From NCBI GenBank assembly GCA_000613465.1, contig BAJA01000002.1, positions 62,001 through 126,000 of the forward strand: a DNA stretch of 64,000 bases, given 5' to 3'. Below, one piece after another: positions 26,967 through 37,086 of this stretch; the first letter of the stretch is position 1; each line of letters opens with the position of its first letter. The notes beneath the pieces are model-generated. The model was not told the DNA's origin, searched no databases, and was given only the letters and a program-made list of their open reading frames with translations. Source of the DNA: Bacteroides nordii WAL 11050 = JCM 12987 (GTDB lineage Bacteria > Bacteroidota > Bacteroidia > Bacteroidales > Bacteroidaceae). The translations under genes were made by a program, and so were the position numbers.

Positions 26967-28367
26967 TTATTCTTTCTTCTTTGCAGCTACTTTCTTTACT
27001 GCTGTCTTTTTAGGAGTAGCCTTCACCACTTTTTCTTCGGCCACTTTGGACTTAGCTGCCACTTTAGGTGCTTTGGCTTTTTCAGCTTTTGCGTGCAACT
27101 TATCCAATTCTTTATGCAGTTCTGCAATTTCCTCACCTTGATTATGAATGGTAGTGAGCAGCGAATTCAACTCCTCGTCGTCAATATCTTCCGGGTACAA
27201 TGAATTTACTCTCTTAATAAAGTCGCCCAAAATATTCATATAGTTAGTGAATGCATCATACGGAGAATCATATATACCACGATTCAAATAAATACCCGTA
27301 TTCTTTGTAGTCATGAAACGGAAGTTATTACTTGCTTGCAAATAATCCCAGTCCTGTTTTATACGACGATCATCGCACATGTGTACACGCTCGGCTACAC
27401 TATATAACTTATTAAAAGCTTCACGCTGCATGACGTTACCCAGCCAGCTACTCGTATCTCTTTCCTCATCCACCCATGAGATAGGATACGGAACATCCAA
27501 TTGAGAAACAGATTTCAGTTTAGTAACAATTTCCGTTGGAGTAGAAAATGTGATCCCTTTCTCTTTTGCACAAGCCGGAAGCGCTTTAAGGAATTCCAAT
27601 ACATTAGAAGAAAGCGGCTGAGCCATACCTAAAGCGCTCAACTCCATGAAAATATTAATTACCTGTTCTTCCTGCGGTAAAGCATCAATCCAACTAATAT
27701 ACTTATCGGCAAACAACGGATATTCGCTCCAGTCAGAGTTGGAAAAGCGCAAACTAATATCATCTGACAACTTATAATCTCTCAACAATAACTTCAGGCT
27801 GGGAGCTTGATTACAATGATATACGTAATGGGGACTCTTCCAACCCAAAATATATTTAGCTCCTTCCGTCAGCATGCCTTTAAATCCCATTGCAGCCACC
27901 TGTGCGCCAATTTCATCAGAGTATATCAAACTGGAATTACGAAATACTTTCGGTGCCTTACCAAACATTTGTTTGATTTTTCCGTTCATACGCATCACCT
28001 CTTCTTTAAAGCAATCCTCATTGGCCAACGATGACAAACCGTGTGAATAAGGCTCTGCCAAAAACTCGCAACAACCAGTATCATTGAGCTGATGCAATAA
28101 ATCAACTACAGCTGGCGCATGAATTTCAAGCTGCTCAAGCGCAACCCCCGAGATAGACAATGCCACCTTAAATGCTCCATTGGAATTCTTCGCCATCTCA
28201 ATCAATGTACTCAGAGCCGGAATATAAGAGCGTTCGGCAACTTCATTCATACCATTCTCATTGGCATAATCATCATAATAGTAATGATCGGCACCTATAT
28301 CGAAGAAACGATAACGTTTCAGATGAATAATTTGATGTATCTCAAAATAAAGACAGATTGTTCTCAT
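26967..28367 (-). CDS. GH57 alpha-amylase-type glycoside hydrolase with basic histone-like tail
   Basis: A 466-residue cytosolic protein of glycoside hydrolase family 57. It opens MRTICLYFEIHQIIHLKRYR and has SISGVALEQLE, LAEPYSHGLSSLANEDCFKEE and FRNSSLIYSDEIG, the region that carries the catalytic nucleophile in GH57 enzymes. It probably acts on alpha-glucans such as glycogen. Residues 395-430 are a predicted coiled coil (NSLLTTIHNQGEEIAELHKE). The last 40 residues are Lys/Ala/Pro-rich (KAPKVAAKSKVAEEKVVKAT and on), like histone H1 tails. It is the last gene of the operon, 15 bases after the GT4 gene. Confidence 0.85.
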   Translation of the reverse strand: MRTICLYFEIHQIIHLKRYRFFDIGADHYYYDDYANENGMNEVAERSYIPALSTLIEMAKNSNGAFKVALSISGVALEQLEIHAPAVVDLLHQLNDTGCCEFLAEPYSHGLSSLANEDCFKEEVMRMNGKIKQMFGKAPKVFRNSSLIYSDEIGAQVAAMGFKGMLTEGAKYILGWKSPHYVYHCNQAPSLKLLLRDYKLSDDISLRFSNSDWSEYPLFADKYISWIDALPQEEQVINIFMELSALGMAQPLSSNVLEFLKALPACAKEKGITFSTPTEIVTKLKSVSQLDVPYPISWVDEERDTSSWLGNVMQREAFNKLYSVAERVHMCDDRRIKQDWDYLQASNNFRFMTTKNTGIYLNRGIYDSPYDAFTNYMNILGDFIKRVNSLYPEDIDDEELNSLLTTIHNQGEEIAELHKELDKLHAKAEKAKAPKVAAKSKVAEEKVVKATPKKTAVKKVAAKKKE

Positions 28368-28382
28368 ATCTATATTATTTTA

Positions 28383-29651
28383 TTATTTATAATTCTTAAT
28401 TACCTCTTCGTAAATGCCACGAACCTTATATCCGACATTTTCCCATTTGATTTGATCTACTTCTTTTTTGCCCTCATCACGCAGATATTCATACAATGCA
28501 GGATAAGTACAAATGGAATAAACCGCATCTGCCATGGCATGAATATCCCAGTAATCTGTCTTGATACAATTTTCCAGTATCTCGGCACAACCGGACTGTT
28601 TGGAAATGATAGTTGGCACACTACACTGCATAGCTTCCAATGGTGAAATTCCAAAAGGTTCAGAGACAGAAGGCATGATATATACATCACTGGCTTTCAA
28701 TACTTCATAAACCTGCTTTCCCTTCATAAATCCAGGGAAGTGGAAACGGTCGGCAATACCACGCTCGGCAGCCAAACGAATCATCTGATTCATCATATCA
28801 CCACTACCAGCCATCACAAAACGCACATTTTTAGTACGCTGTAACACCATGGCAGCAGCTTCTACAAAATACTCCGGACCTTTCTGCATAGTGATACGTC
28901 CCAGGAAAGTAACGACCTTCTCTTTGGGATTCTTTTTCGGAACAATATCCTGTATCTCCTGCGATAAAGGCGAAACTGCATTGTGTACGGTAGATACCTT
29001 CTTCGGATCCTGGAAATACTTATGAATGACTGTCTGACGAGTCAACTCACTCACACACATAATATGATCGGCATGATCCATACCATTTTTCTCAATGGCA
29101 TATACTGTCGGATTCACATTTCCACGGCTACGGTCAAAATCAGTGGCATGTACATGGATCACCAATGGTTTGCCCGACACCTGCTTAGCATGTAAACCTG
29201 CCGGATACGTCAACCAGTCGTGCGAATGGATTATATCAAACTCCTGTTGACGGGCTACTACACCAGCCACTATGGAGTAGTTATTAATCTCCTCATGCAG
29301 ATTATCCGGATAACGGCCAGAAAACTCAATACATCCTAAATCATTGGTATTCAAATAATTGAAATCAGCATAGATATGATCACGCAAATCAAAGTAGAGT
29401 TGTGGATCCATATAAGAACCAACACGGCCTTTGACATAATCCCAATCAACATTTCTCCATACTATCGGCGTACTGTTCATACCGATAATTTTCAAAAAGC
29501 TCTGATCTTCATCTCCCCACGGCTTAGGGATACAGAAGGTTATTTCCATGTCTTCTTGTAAAGACATCCCCTTCGTCAGACCATAACTGGCAGTTCCTAA
29601 ACCGCCCAAAATATGCGGGGGGAACTCCCATCCAAACATTAAAACTTTCAT
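28383..29651 (-). CDS. GT4-type glycosyltransferase (glycogen synthase-like)
   Basis: A 422-residue GT-B glycosyltransferase. The N-terminal motif MFGWEFPPHILGGLGTASYG matches archaeal/Bacteroidetes glycogen synthase-like enzymes. FDIIHSHDWLTYPAG and GKPLVIHVHATDFDRSRG form the acceptor side, and the C-terminal donor site includes FLGRITMQKGPEYFVEAA and the E-x7-E motif EPFGISPLEAM. It likely extends alpha-1,4-glucan from a nucleotide sugar. Together with the debranching enzyme (upstream) and the GH57 amylase (downstream), it forms a glycogen turnover operon with gaps of only 14 and 15 bases. Confidence 0.85.
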   Translation of the reverse strand: MKVLMFGWEFPPHILGGLGTASYGLTKGMSLQEDMEITFCIPKPWGDEDQSFLKIIGMNSTPIVWRNVDWDYVKGRVGSYMDPQLYFDLRDHIYADFNYLNTNDLGCIEFSGRYPDNLHEEINNYSIVAGVVARQQEFDIIHSHDWLTYPAGLHAKQVSGKPLVIHVHATDFDRSRGNVNPTVYAIEKNGMDHADHIMCVSELTRQTVIHKYFQDPKKVSTVHNAVSPLSQEIQDIVPKKNPKEKVVTFLGRITMQKGPEYFVEAAAMVLQRTKNVRFVMAGSGDMMNQMIRLAAERGIADRFHFPGFMKGKQVYEVLKASDVYIMPSVSEPFGISPLEAMQCSVPTIISKQSGCAEILENCIKTDYWDIHAMADAVYSICTYPALYEYLRDEGKKEVDQIKWENVGYKVRGIYEEVIKNYK

Positions 29652-29665
29652 CTTCGTCCCTCCTC

Positions 29666-31606
29666 TTATAAATTATACTTTGACAATAACTTCAAAATAC
29701 GCAGAATTTCGGCTACGTTCATCGCAAACGATACTGCTCCACGACCTTTAAAAGGTGGGTTACCATCGAATAACTCAGGCAATGACCCAATACAATGGCT
29801 GGTCATTTCGGCTTCAAAACCAATCAACTGGCGTTCTACAAACGAAATACCGCTCATCTTATAAATCCGCAGATAGGCCTCCATATAAAATCCCATCAGC
29901 CATGGCCAGGCTGTTCCCTGGTGATAAGCATAATCACGCTGAAGTTGGGAACCAACATAGTTCGGATTATAACCACCACTCTTGGGGCTCAATGTACGAA
30001 GCCCTTTCGGGGTAAGTAATTCTTTCGTCACAATGTCCAACACTTGCTTTTTCTGCATACGATCAAGAGGAGAATAGTCAAAGGCTACAGTAAATATCAT
30101 ATTGGGACGTACACTCCAGTCCATCATATTTCCGTCTACATAATCAAGCAGATAACCATATTCATTACGGAATACTTCCACAAATGATGCACCGGTTATT
30201 GCAGCCTGTCCATCCAGTGAATCGGCCAGCACCACATTCCCTCCTTCGCGCACCAGATCGGCAACGAAGCGAAGTGCATTATACCACAGTGCATTTATTT
30301 CTACAATATATCCCGTACGAGGTACCACCGGGTGTCCATTTACCGTAGAGTTCATCCAGGTAATGGCTTTATCCGAACCATTTGCATAAAGCAATCCGTT
30401 TTCGTGAAGGAAAAGATTATCATGTTTCCGCTGACGGATAAACTCCATGATAGCTTCCAACAGAGAACCGTATTTCATACGGCATTGCTCACGCGAAGTT
30501 TCCTTAGCATACTGTTGCAATGCCCATACAGCCCACAGCAAGATGTCTGGATCATCCATTTCATAAATCTTGCATTCTATCGGTTCATCATCTATATAAT
30601 TACGGATTGCTTTTTCAGCAGTCTGCATTACATCTTCAAATTCATCTACTTCATCCACAGCCAGTGTCAAGCCGGGCAATGAGACAAACATATCCCTTGC
30701 ACGACACTTAAACCATGGATATCCGGCCAGAATATAATGGTTATCTTCTTGTTTATTATGAAACTGATGCGCTGAGTTTTTCAGGCAGTGATAGAAACTG
30801 TCACGAGGTGTACGATCTTCGGCTTCTGCCTCGAAAATCTGTTTCAAACGACGGGGAGACACTTCTGATATTCCAGCAGAGAAAACGATACTTTCGCCCT
30901 TCTTTATATCTACTTCAAAATAACCCGGCACGTAGAGATCTTCATTAAAATCATAGCCCCGTTCCTGTTCCTTTGGATATTCAATGCCTCGATACCAATT
31001 CGGATCAAAATGAAACTCATTCTTCTTATTCAATTGCATAAACAACTCCGGATACCCCGGATACATACAGGTTTTTATGCCATTCTCTACCAACTGATAC
31101 TCACGGCTCGCTTGTGTATTTTCATGTGTATACTCTCTCACACTTCTGAAAGCCAGAAACGGGCGAAAACGCAGAGTGGTTGCCGAATGGGCATCCAGTA
31201 GAGTATAACGAATCAGGATCCTGTTTTCATGATGTACAAAAATTTTCTCCTTTCGAAGGATGACTCCCCCAACACGGTAAGTTGTAGCCGGAATATGCTC
31301 ACAATCAAATTCGCGGATATATTTATGTCCGTTAGGACTATAATTATTACCCTGATATTTGTGCAATCCCAAGTTAAACTCTGCGCCGTGTTGAATTACC
31401 GTTTCATCAAGAGAAGATAGCAGCACATGGTTCTCATCGTCCAGGTTGGGGACAGGGATCACCAACAAACCGTGATATTTGCGTGTGTTACAATCCACAA
31501 TCGTTGTACAATGATAAGCTCCCGAACGGTTTGTCCGAAGAATCTCTCTCGGTAAAGATTCCTCAAGATTGACCATAAGAGTCTTGTCAAAATGTAAATA
31601 ACTCAT
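29666..31606 (-). CDS. Glycogen debranching enzyme (amylo-alpha-1,6-glucosidase, GH133)
   Basis: A 646-residue cytosolic protein. The N-terminal GDE domain contains NRSGAYHCTTIVDCNTRKYH (27-46) and LLSSLDETVIQHG. The C-terminal (alpha/alpha)6 barrel includes LAGYPWFKCRARDMFVSLPG, the stretch GRDTFIS-like in the family, and AWPWLMGFYMEAYLR. These are hallmarks of GH133 amylo-1,6-glucosidases that remove alpha-1,6 branch points of glycogen. It is the first gene of the three-gene glucan operon. A box reading TATTTTTG on the minus strand at 31672-31679 may be its promoter. Confidence 0.9.
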   Translation of the reverse strand: MSYLHFDKTLMVNLEESLPREILRTNRSGAYHCTTIVDCNTRKYHGLLVIPVPNLDDENHVLLSSLDETVIQHGAEFNLGLHKYQGNNYSPNGHKYIREFDCEHIPATTYRVGGVILRKEKIFVHHENRILIRYTLLDAHSATTLRFRPFLAFRSVREYTHENTQASREYQLVENGIKTCMYPGYPELFMQLNKKNEFHFDPNWYRGIEYPKEQERGYDFNEDLYVPGYFEVDIKKGESIVFSAGISEVSPRRLKQIFEAEAEDRTPRDSFYHCLKNSAHQFHNKQEDNHYILAGYPWFKCRARDMFVSLPGLTLAVDEVDEFEDVMQTAEKAIRNYIDDEPIECKIYEMDDPDILLWAVWALQQYAKETSREQCRMKYGSLLEAIMEFIRQRKHDNLFLHENGLLYANGSDKAITWMNSTVNGHPVVPRTGYIVEINALWYNALRFVADLVREGGNVVLADSLDGQAAITGASFVEVFRNEYGYLLDYVDGNMMDWSVRPNMIFTVAFDYSPLDRMQKKQVLDIVTKELLTPKGLRTLSPKSGGYNPNYVGSQLQRDYAYHQGTAWPWLMGFYMEAYLRIYKMSGISFVERQLIGFEAEMTSHCIGSLPELFDGNPPFKGRGAVSFAMNVAEILRILKLLSKYNL

Positions 31607-31671
31607 AGTTGTGCATTATTTAAAGGTTAATTATATTTCTGTTATCATAACATATAAAATAGTATGATTTC

Positions 31672-31679
31672 CAAAAATA
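31672..31679 (-). promoter_or_regulatory. Possible minus-7 box of the glucan operon
   Basis: The minus strand reads TATTTTTG, a TAnnTTTG match, 66 bases before the debranching-enzyme start. The remaining divergent spacer to 31776 is AT-rich with no other clear site. Confidence 0.4.
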
Positions 31680-31776
31680 CGAATTATAGGTAAAAACAAA
31701 AATAAAAACGGTTTTTATTTTCCATTTTCCTTAAAATATTCGTAGCATTGCGAAGAATTAACGAAAAAGAAGAGAA

Positions 31777-32415
31777 ATGAAACAGGATTTACGAAAAATC
31801 ATTCTGTCCATGATGCTCCCCTTGTTCCTAATTTTTATCCTCTACATTATAAAAATATTAGAGGTTGGCATGGACTGGGACTTCACACGGTTAGGAGTAT
31901 ATCCTATGGAGAAGAGAGGATTGTTTGGCATTTTCGCACATCCATTGATACACAGTAACTTTCCTCATCTCTTAGCCAACACGCTTCCACTTTTTTTTCT
32001 GTCCTGGTGTTTATTTTACTTTTACCGTGGCATCGCTCCCTATATATTCTTTATAATCTGGGTGGGTTGCGGGGCCATCACATACCTCATCGGAAAACCC
32101 GGATGGCACATCGGAGCAAGTGGTATTATTTATGGGCTGGCATTTTTTCTCTTCTTTAGTGGATTACTGAGAAAGTATATACCTTTAATTGCAATTTCAC
32201 TATTGGTGACTTTTCTATATGGTGGGCTGGTATGGCAAATGATTCCCTACTTCACACCTGCCAACACTTCATGGGAAGGGCATCTGAGTGGAGCGATAAT
32301 GGGAACACTTTGCGCATTTGCTTTCGTAGGTTATGGGCCACAACGCCCGGAACCATTTGAAGAAGAAGAAGAAAATGAAAACGACGATGAAGAAGAGATG
32401 AAAATTGAAAGTTGA
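31777..32415 (+). CDS. Rhomboid family intramembrane serine protease
   Basis: A 212-residue inner-membrane protein with about six helices. The catalytic dyad is Ser115 in HIGASGIIYG and His169 in WEGHLSGAIMG. The HxxxN pair His64-Asn68 (HLLAN) forms the oxyanion site, so the active site is complete. The C-terminal cytoplasmic tail (about 190-212) is extremely acidic (EEEEENENDDEEE), which is unusual. Substrates are unknown. The last residues KIES and stop lie inside the left arm of a palindromic repeat. Confidence 0.9.
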   Translation: MKQDLRKIILSMMLPLFLIFILYIIKILEVGMDWDFTRLGVYPMEKRGLFGIFAHPLIHSNFPHLLANTLPLFFLSWCLFYFYRGIAPYIFFIIWVGCGAITYLIGKPGWHIGASGIIYGLAFFLFFSGLLRKYIPLIAISLLVTFLYGGLVWQMIPYFTPANTSWEGHLSGAIMGTLCAFAFVGYGPQRPEPFEEEEENENDDEEEMKIES

Positions 32416-32476
32416 AAATTAGCTGCGCTATCACGCTGCATAGTAATTTTCAATTTTCCACTTTCAATTTTCAACT
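32400..32476 (+). repeat. Core-containing intergenic palindrome, copy E
   Basis: The left arm (32400-32421) is built from GAAAATTGAAAGTTGAAAAT-type words. The right arm (32443-32476) is the complement (TTTTCAATTTTCCAC, TTTCAATTTTCAACTA). GCTGCGCTATC at 32422-32432 is followed by GCATAGTA. The element supplies the stop codon of the rhomboid gene on one side and the TAG stop of the convergent regulator gene (32475-32477) on the other. Confidence 0.8.
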
Positions 32477-35400
32477 AAATTAAGGCTTTCCGCCTCTTAT
32501 ATTCATTCGGGGTACACTGCATCTGTTCTTTGAACACACGACTAAAATACTGAGGTGAAGAGAATCCACTTTGATAAGCAACCTCTGATAAACTGTATGA
32601 ACTGGTATCTAATAACTCCAAAGCACGCTTTAAACGCATTTCTTTAACCAAATCAATGGGAGAAGCTCCTGTAAAGGTTTTGATCTTCCTATAGAATACA
32701 GCACGGCTCATATTCATCGTTTCTGCCAGATCATCAATTTTAAAATCGGGATTTTGCAAATTCTCATCAACAAACCGAATAACTTCCCGGATGAATGTAC
32801 TATTAAAAGCAGGTACTGTTTCCAATATTTGTTCGAGTGGCACATCAGGCTGCTTATTTGCTGTTTTTCCTAAATTTTTCAACGGTTGCCGGAGATAATA
32901 AGCCGATAAAGAACTGCGCTGTTTTATCAATGATTCAATCCGTGCCTTCAAATAAGCCGAATTGAAAGGCTTGGCAATGTAATCGTCCGCACCATACTCC
33001 AATCCTTTAACACGATCGTCAACAGATGCTTTTGCAGAAAGTAAAATCACGGGAATATGACTTGTATCGCGGTTTGTTTTTACTGCTTCTAAAAACTCAA
33101 TCCCATCCATTTCGGGCATCATCACATCACTGACAACCAAATCCGGTAGTTCTTTCCATATAATTTCCAAGCCTTGTTTGCCATTGCCAGCCTCCAACAC
33201 ACTGTATCGATCTCTCAAAATAGTAGTCAGAAAACGACGAAGTTCATCATTATCCTCTATAATTAATATACTTCTCTCCTTCTCTTCCCCATTAGACGAA
33301 GGTACTTCCGGCTGATAGTCAAACTGTATTTCATCATTCAGAATAAACTCGGTCTCCGGGTCACTGGCATAGGCCTCATATGTACAAGGCAAAGTTATAG
33401 TAAAAGCTGTTCCCTGTTCAGGTATACTTTCAACTTGTACGGTACCGTGCAGTAAATCTGTAAATTCTTTCACCAATGAAAGCCCTATACCGGAGGAACG
33501 ATTCGGATCGGCCTTACCAAAAGTAGCAAAACGTTCAAACAAGTTATCAATCTTCCGAAGATCCATCCCCTTACCTTCATCGCGAACACAAATAGAGAAA
33601 CTACCGGACTGCATACAGATTGTCATAGTAATAGACTTGCCATTGGCTGTATACTTAAAAGCATTGGATAATAAATTAAAAAGTATCTTTTCCAACTTAT
33701 CCATATCCGTATAACAACGCATTTCCTGCATTTCATGAATCAGGTTGAAATGAATAGAACGTTCGTGAGACAACTGCATAAAATTCTCACAGACCTGCCT
33801 GCATAAAGCAATCACATCTCCTTGCCCGATACTTAGTTTCATCTTTCGTCCTTGTATCTTTCTGAAATCCAGAATCTGATTAACGAGCCTCAGCATACGG
33901 TTCACATTCCTCCTGACCACCTGCATGTTCTCCGTTCCACTTTCCTGTATTTGTCCCCGTTCTACAATTTCCTCAACTGAGCCGGAAATCAATGTTAACG
34001 GAGTACGAAGTTCATGCGAGATATCTGTAAAAAAGCGTAGTTTCAAGTCAGTCAGTTGTTCTTCAAAATCTACTTTTCGCTTCAGATTAGTAATATAGAT
34101 TATAATACCGGACACTGTCAAAATAAGTATTATAACAATAAACACATAAACTATCCACGCCCAGATTGTCTCTGTAAAACGAGGCTGGATATGTATATGA
34201 AGAGGAGTGATATTATCATGCCATACTCCATCGCCATTGGTAGACTTTACTTCCAGTACAAAGTCACCGGCAGGCAAATTTGCAAAACCGATGGAATGAT
34301 TTTCTCCGATGTCTCCCCACTGGTCATTGATACCCTTCAAACGATAGGCATATTGAAGTGACTCTGAATTTGTATAATCCAGTGCCGAAAAAGTGATCGT
34401 CACATTACGCTCCTTCTTACTCAACACCAAAGAATCTGCCACAAGAATAGAAGTATAGGCAGTACCGTCGCTATTTTGAATATTTACTCCGGTATAGACT
34501 ATTCGAGGGACAAAATGACTCTTCTTCAAATCGTACAATCGAAGACGTAAAACGCCTTGGTTCGTACCGATATACATCGCTCCCCGCCGGTCAATAGCCG
34601 GATGTGCCTCACTTATCTGCAGATCCGTATGCAGATTAGCACTATCATACGTTTCAAACTCTCTCCGCTCCGGACAGTATTTACCAATATAGTTCTCAAA
34701 ACATATCCAGATATTCCCATCTTTGTCTTCCAGCATGGCTTGTGGCAAGTCGGATGGAAGCCCGTTCTTTTTATTGAGATAGCTGAAATGAATTCTCGTA
34801 CTCAACAACGAATCCGTATTTGCCAAACAAATTCCTCCACTATAGGCCGCGATATATAACTTACCATCCCGACTTTCCAACACGTCCATAATATCATTAT
34901 TACTTAGGCCGCCAGTACAGTCATTGTGGTAAAATACAATATCCTCCGGTTTCTGAAAATCATCCGAAAAGCTCAGCAAACCTTCTGTTGTACCGGCAAG
35001 CATAACGCCTTCCCGTGTACAATGCAAACTACGTACTTTATGACATAGCCCATCGGGATATCCTTTCAACAGATTCCCCGGATGAATAAAACGGGAATTA
35101 TCCGAAAATCCGGTGAACAGATTAATTCCTCCTCCTAATGTCCCGATCCATATACGGTTTCGAGTATCCTGGCAAATCGTATAAATTGCATCATTACTGA
35201 GGCTATAAGGATTTCGTGCATCATGCCGGAAATTCTGGAGAGTAAAAGCTCCCTCTTTTTCTGTCGCTACTACAATTCCATGATTACGGGTTCCTAACCA
35301 GATACGATGTTCGGTATCCTCAAAGAATGTATAAACCTTTTTACCGAACGATACATTCTTATCTTTCTGCAATCTACCTCCGGAATCCATATTTCCTATA

Positions 35401-36760
35401 TAAGTACCTGTTCATCATATACCTCTACCCGATTCTCTTTGGAAGCAATCCACAGACGTTTTTTTGAATCGATAAATACACCTCGCACTTCCTGTCCTCC
35501 GGTAGCAGCAAGATAATCATAATTACGATTTGTAAAATAAATCTTATCAAAGCCATACCTACGGCTTACCCACAGATTCTTATGAGAGTCTCTTAAAAAA
35601 GCTCTGCCTTCCGTCCGATAGGGTTCCTTTTGCCCGGTTGTGTAACGGTAAGCTGGTTCCAATCGGTTACTCCCGGAATTATAAGTATAAAAACTCCCGT
35701 CACGGGTCATCAACCAGATTCCTCCGAATTCATCTTCATGTATATGCCGAAATGTATCCTCATTTGACAAGTTCTCCCGAAAAATGATCATTTTCCTATC
35801 AGTAAATGAATAACATAACACTCTTTGTCCATCCAACATCCAAACCCAATCCTGTTTAGAATGATAGGCTCCTGTTATATGCAAAAACTCGGAAGTTGCC
35901 TGCTTGTATAATTGTTCAAAGTTCTTTTTCCGGGTATCATAAACAATAATTTTTTCCTGATCCGGAATCAACAGCCTGCCTGTTTTTATAGTCACGAGTC
36001 CACTGACTTCCTTCATGGAAAAAGGATTAGAAATACTCTGAATACCAGCCTGTGGTGTAAATTCGTATAGCTCCCCTTCCTGAGTGATAAAAAAAGTATT
36101 CTTATCCACTTCCTTTATATACCTCAATTCTACCTTCGTACGTATTTCCGGATGACCATAAACAAAAGTTCCCCGGTCGGTTAATATCCACTCATATCCA
36201 TTCTTATCCTTATGCACAGAATATATTCTCTTTCCGTGCTCCGTACAGGAATGACAAGGCAGGTGTACAATTCCATCTTTTTCTCCCAATCTGTCTTCAT
36301 CAAGCCTGAACAAATCTCCGGCTTGATTACTGAACCAAAGTAAACCATCCGCTTGCTTATATAATCGCGCTACCCGGCCATAATCAGCAAGATGTGAATA
36401 TCCGGAAAAGACATTCAGGAAAGTTTCAGTCTGAGTATTAAACAAATAAAGCAAATTATTATAAGTAACACACCATATATTCCCTTTTTTGGCCTCTACA
36501 ATCTGTTGAATACGATTGTATTCCAGGCGGGAATCATCTGTAGGATAAGATTTATAATTCTGAAATGTATAACCGTCAAACTTTTCTAATCCGTTCCAGG
36601 TAGACATCCAGATGTATCCTTTATCATCCTGTAAAAAATCCGTCACAGTATTCTGGGATAATCCATCTTTAGCCGAATAATAACGTACATGCATCAAGCT
36701 CTGGGCAGAAAGCATAAACGGATAAATAAAAGATATAAGTATAAGAAGCAATCTAAACAT
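32475..36760 (-). pseudogene. Hybrid two-component system sensor/regulator (HTCS), frameshifted
   Basis: A one-protein two-component regulator of about 1,427 residues when repaired. The first frame (36760-35396) has a signal peptide (MFRLLLILISFIYPFMLSAQ) and Reg_prop beta-propeller repeats such as DDKGYIWMSTWNGLEKFDG. It stops at VYDEQVLI. Removing two bases (TA) near 35401-35404 continues GNMDSGGRLQ into the frame 35390-32475. That part has more propeller repeats, a Y_Y_Y domain, a transmembrane helix, HisKA with FFTDISHELRTPLTLI, HATPase with NLLSNAFKYT, a receiver domain with VVSDVMMPEMDG and an AraC-type DNA-binding domain. The start at 36760 sits 19 bases after a promoter box at 36780. 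The long propeller would sense an oligosaccharide in the periplasm and drive the neighbouring locus. Confidence 0.85.
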
Positions 36761-36779
36761 AACGAATCTTTGAGATAGA

Positions 36780-36787
36780 CAAAGATA
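36780..36787 (-). promoter_or_regulatory. Minus-7 box of the HTCS gene
   Basis: The minus strand reads TATCTTTG 19 bases upstream of the start codon at 36760. It also rules out the longer open frame that begins at 36943. Confidence 0.6.
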
Positions 36788-36892
36788 ACGTATTTCCTGT
36801 AATAATGATAAAATTATTGTTGGATAAGTACTTATAATTCGTGATAGAGTTATACTATATGAAGAAAAACAAAGAGGGTAAAACTGTTTGTT

Positions 36893-36976
36893 TTGCCACC
36901 CTATTGGCAATACTTTGCCATCCCATTGGCAACACTTTGCCATTCTGTTGGCAACACCTTGCCAATAGGATGGCAG
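36893..36976. repeat. Array of four 22-bp TTGCCA/TTGGCAA palindromic units
   Basis: Units begin at 36893, 36915, 36937 and 36959, a period of exactly 22 bases. Each has TTGCCA, a 5-base spacer and TTGGCAA; the fourth is degenerate (TGGCAG). Units are separated by 4 bases such as TACT or CACT. The array lies about 105 bases upstream of the HTCS minus-7 box and may be an operator array or a simple tandem repeat. The spacers are not unique 30-base sequences, so it is not a CRISPR array. Confidence 0.85.
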
Positions 36977-37021
36977 TACAAAGAAATACAGAGCTTAATC
37001 TAAAAAGTATGGCTACAGTAT

Positions 37022-37062
37022 AAAGAGAGAGGAAACATCTTTTTCAATGCTTCCTCTCTCTC
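37022..37062 (-). terminator. Rho-independent terminator of the esterase operon
   Basis: On the minus strand, GAGAGAGGAA and TTCCTCTCTC form a stem of about 11 base pairs, followed by CTTTAT. It ends the transcript that carries the pectinesterase gene. Confidence 0.7.
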
Positions 37063-37086
37063 CCTCAAGAAGACCTATACCATTCA

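Noticed and set aside
2791..32476. Retron, diversity-generating or transposon origin for the palindromes
   Set aside because: No reverse transcriptase, transposase or target-site duplication was seen in the window, so this is only one hypothesis.
36761..36943. Longer N-terminus for the HTCS sensor
   Set aside because: It overlaps the minus-7 box and precedes a proper signal peptide at 36760.
36893..36976. CRISPR array
   Set aside because: Units have a 22-base period with no unique spacers, and no cas genes are present.
36841..37023. A 60-codon plus-strand open frame through the TTGCCA array
   Set aside because: It merely reads the 22-base palindromic repeats and has no family signature.
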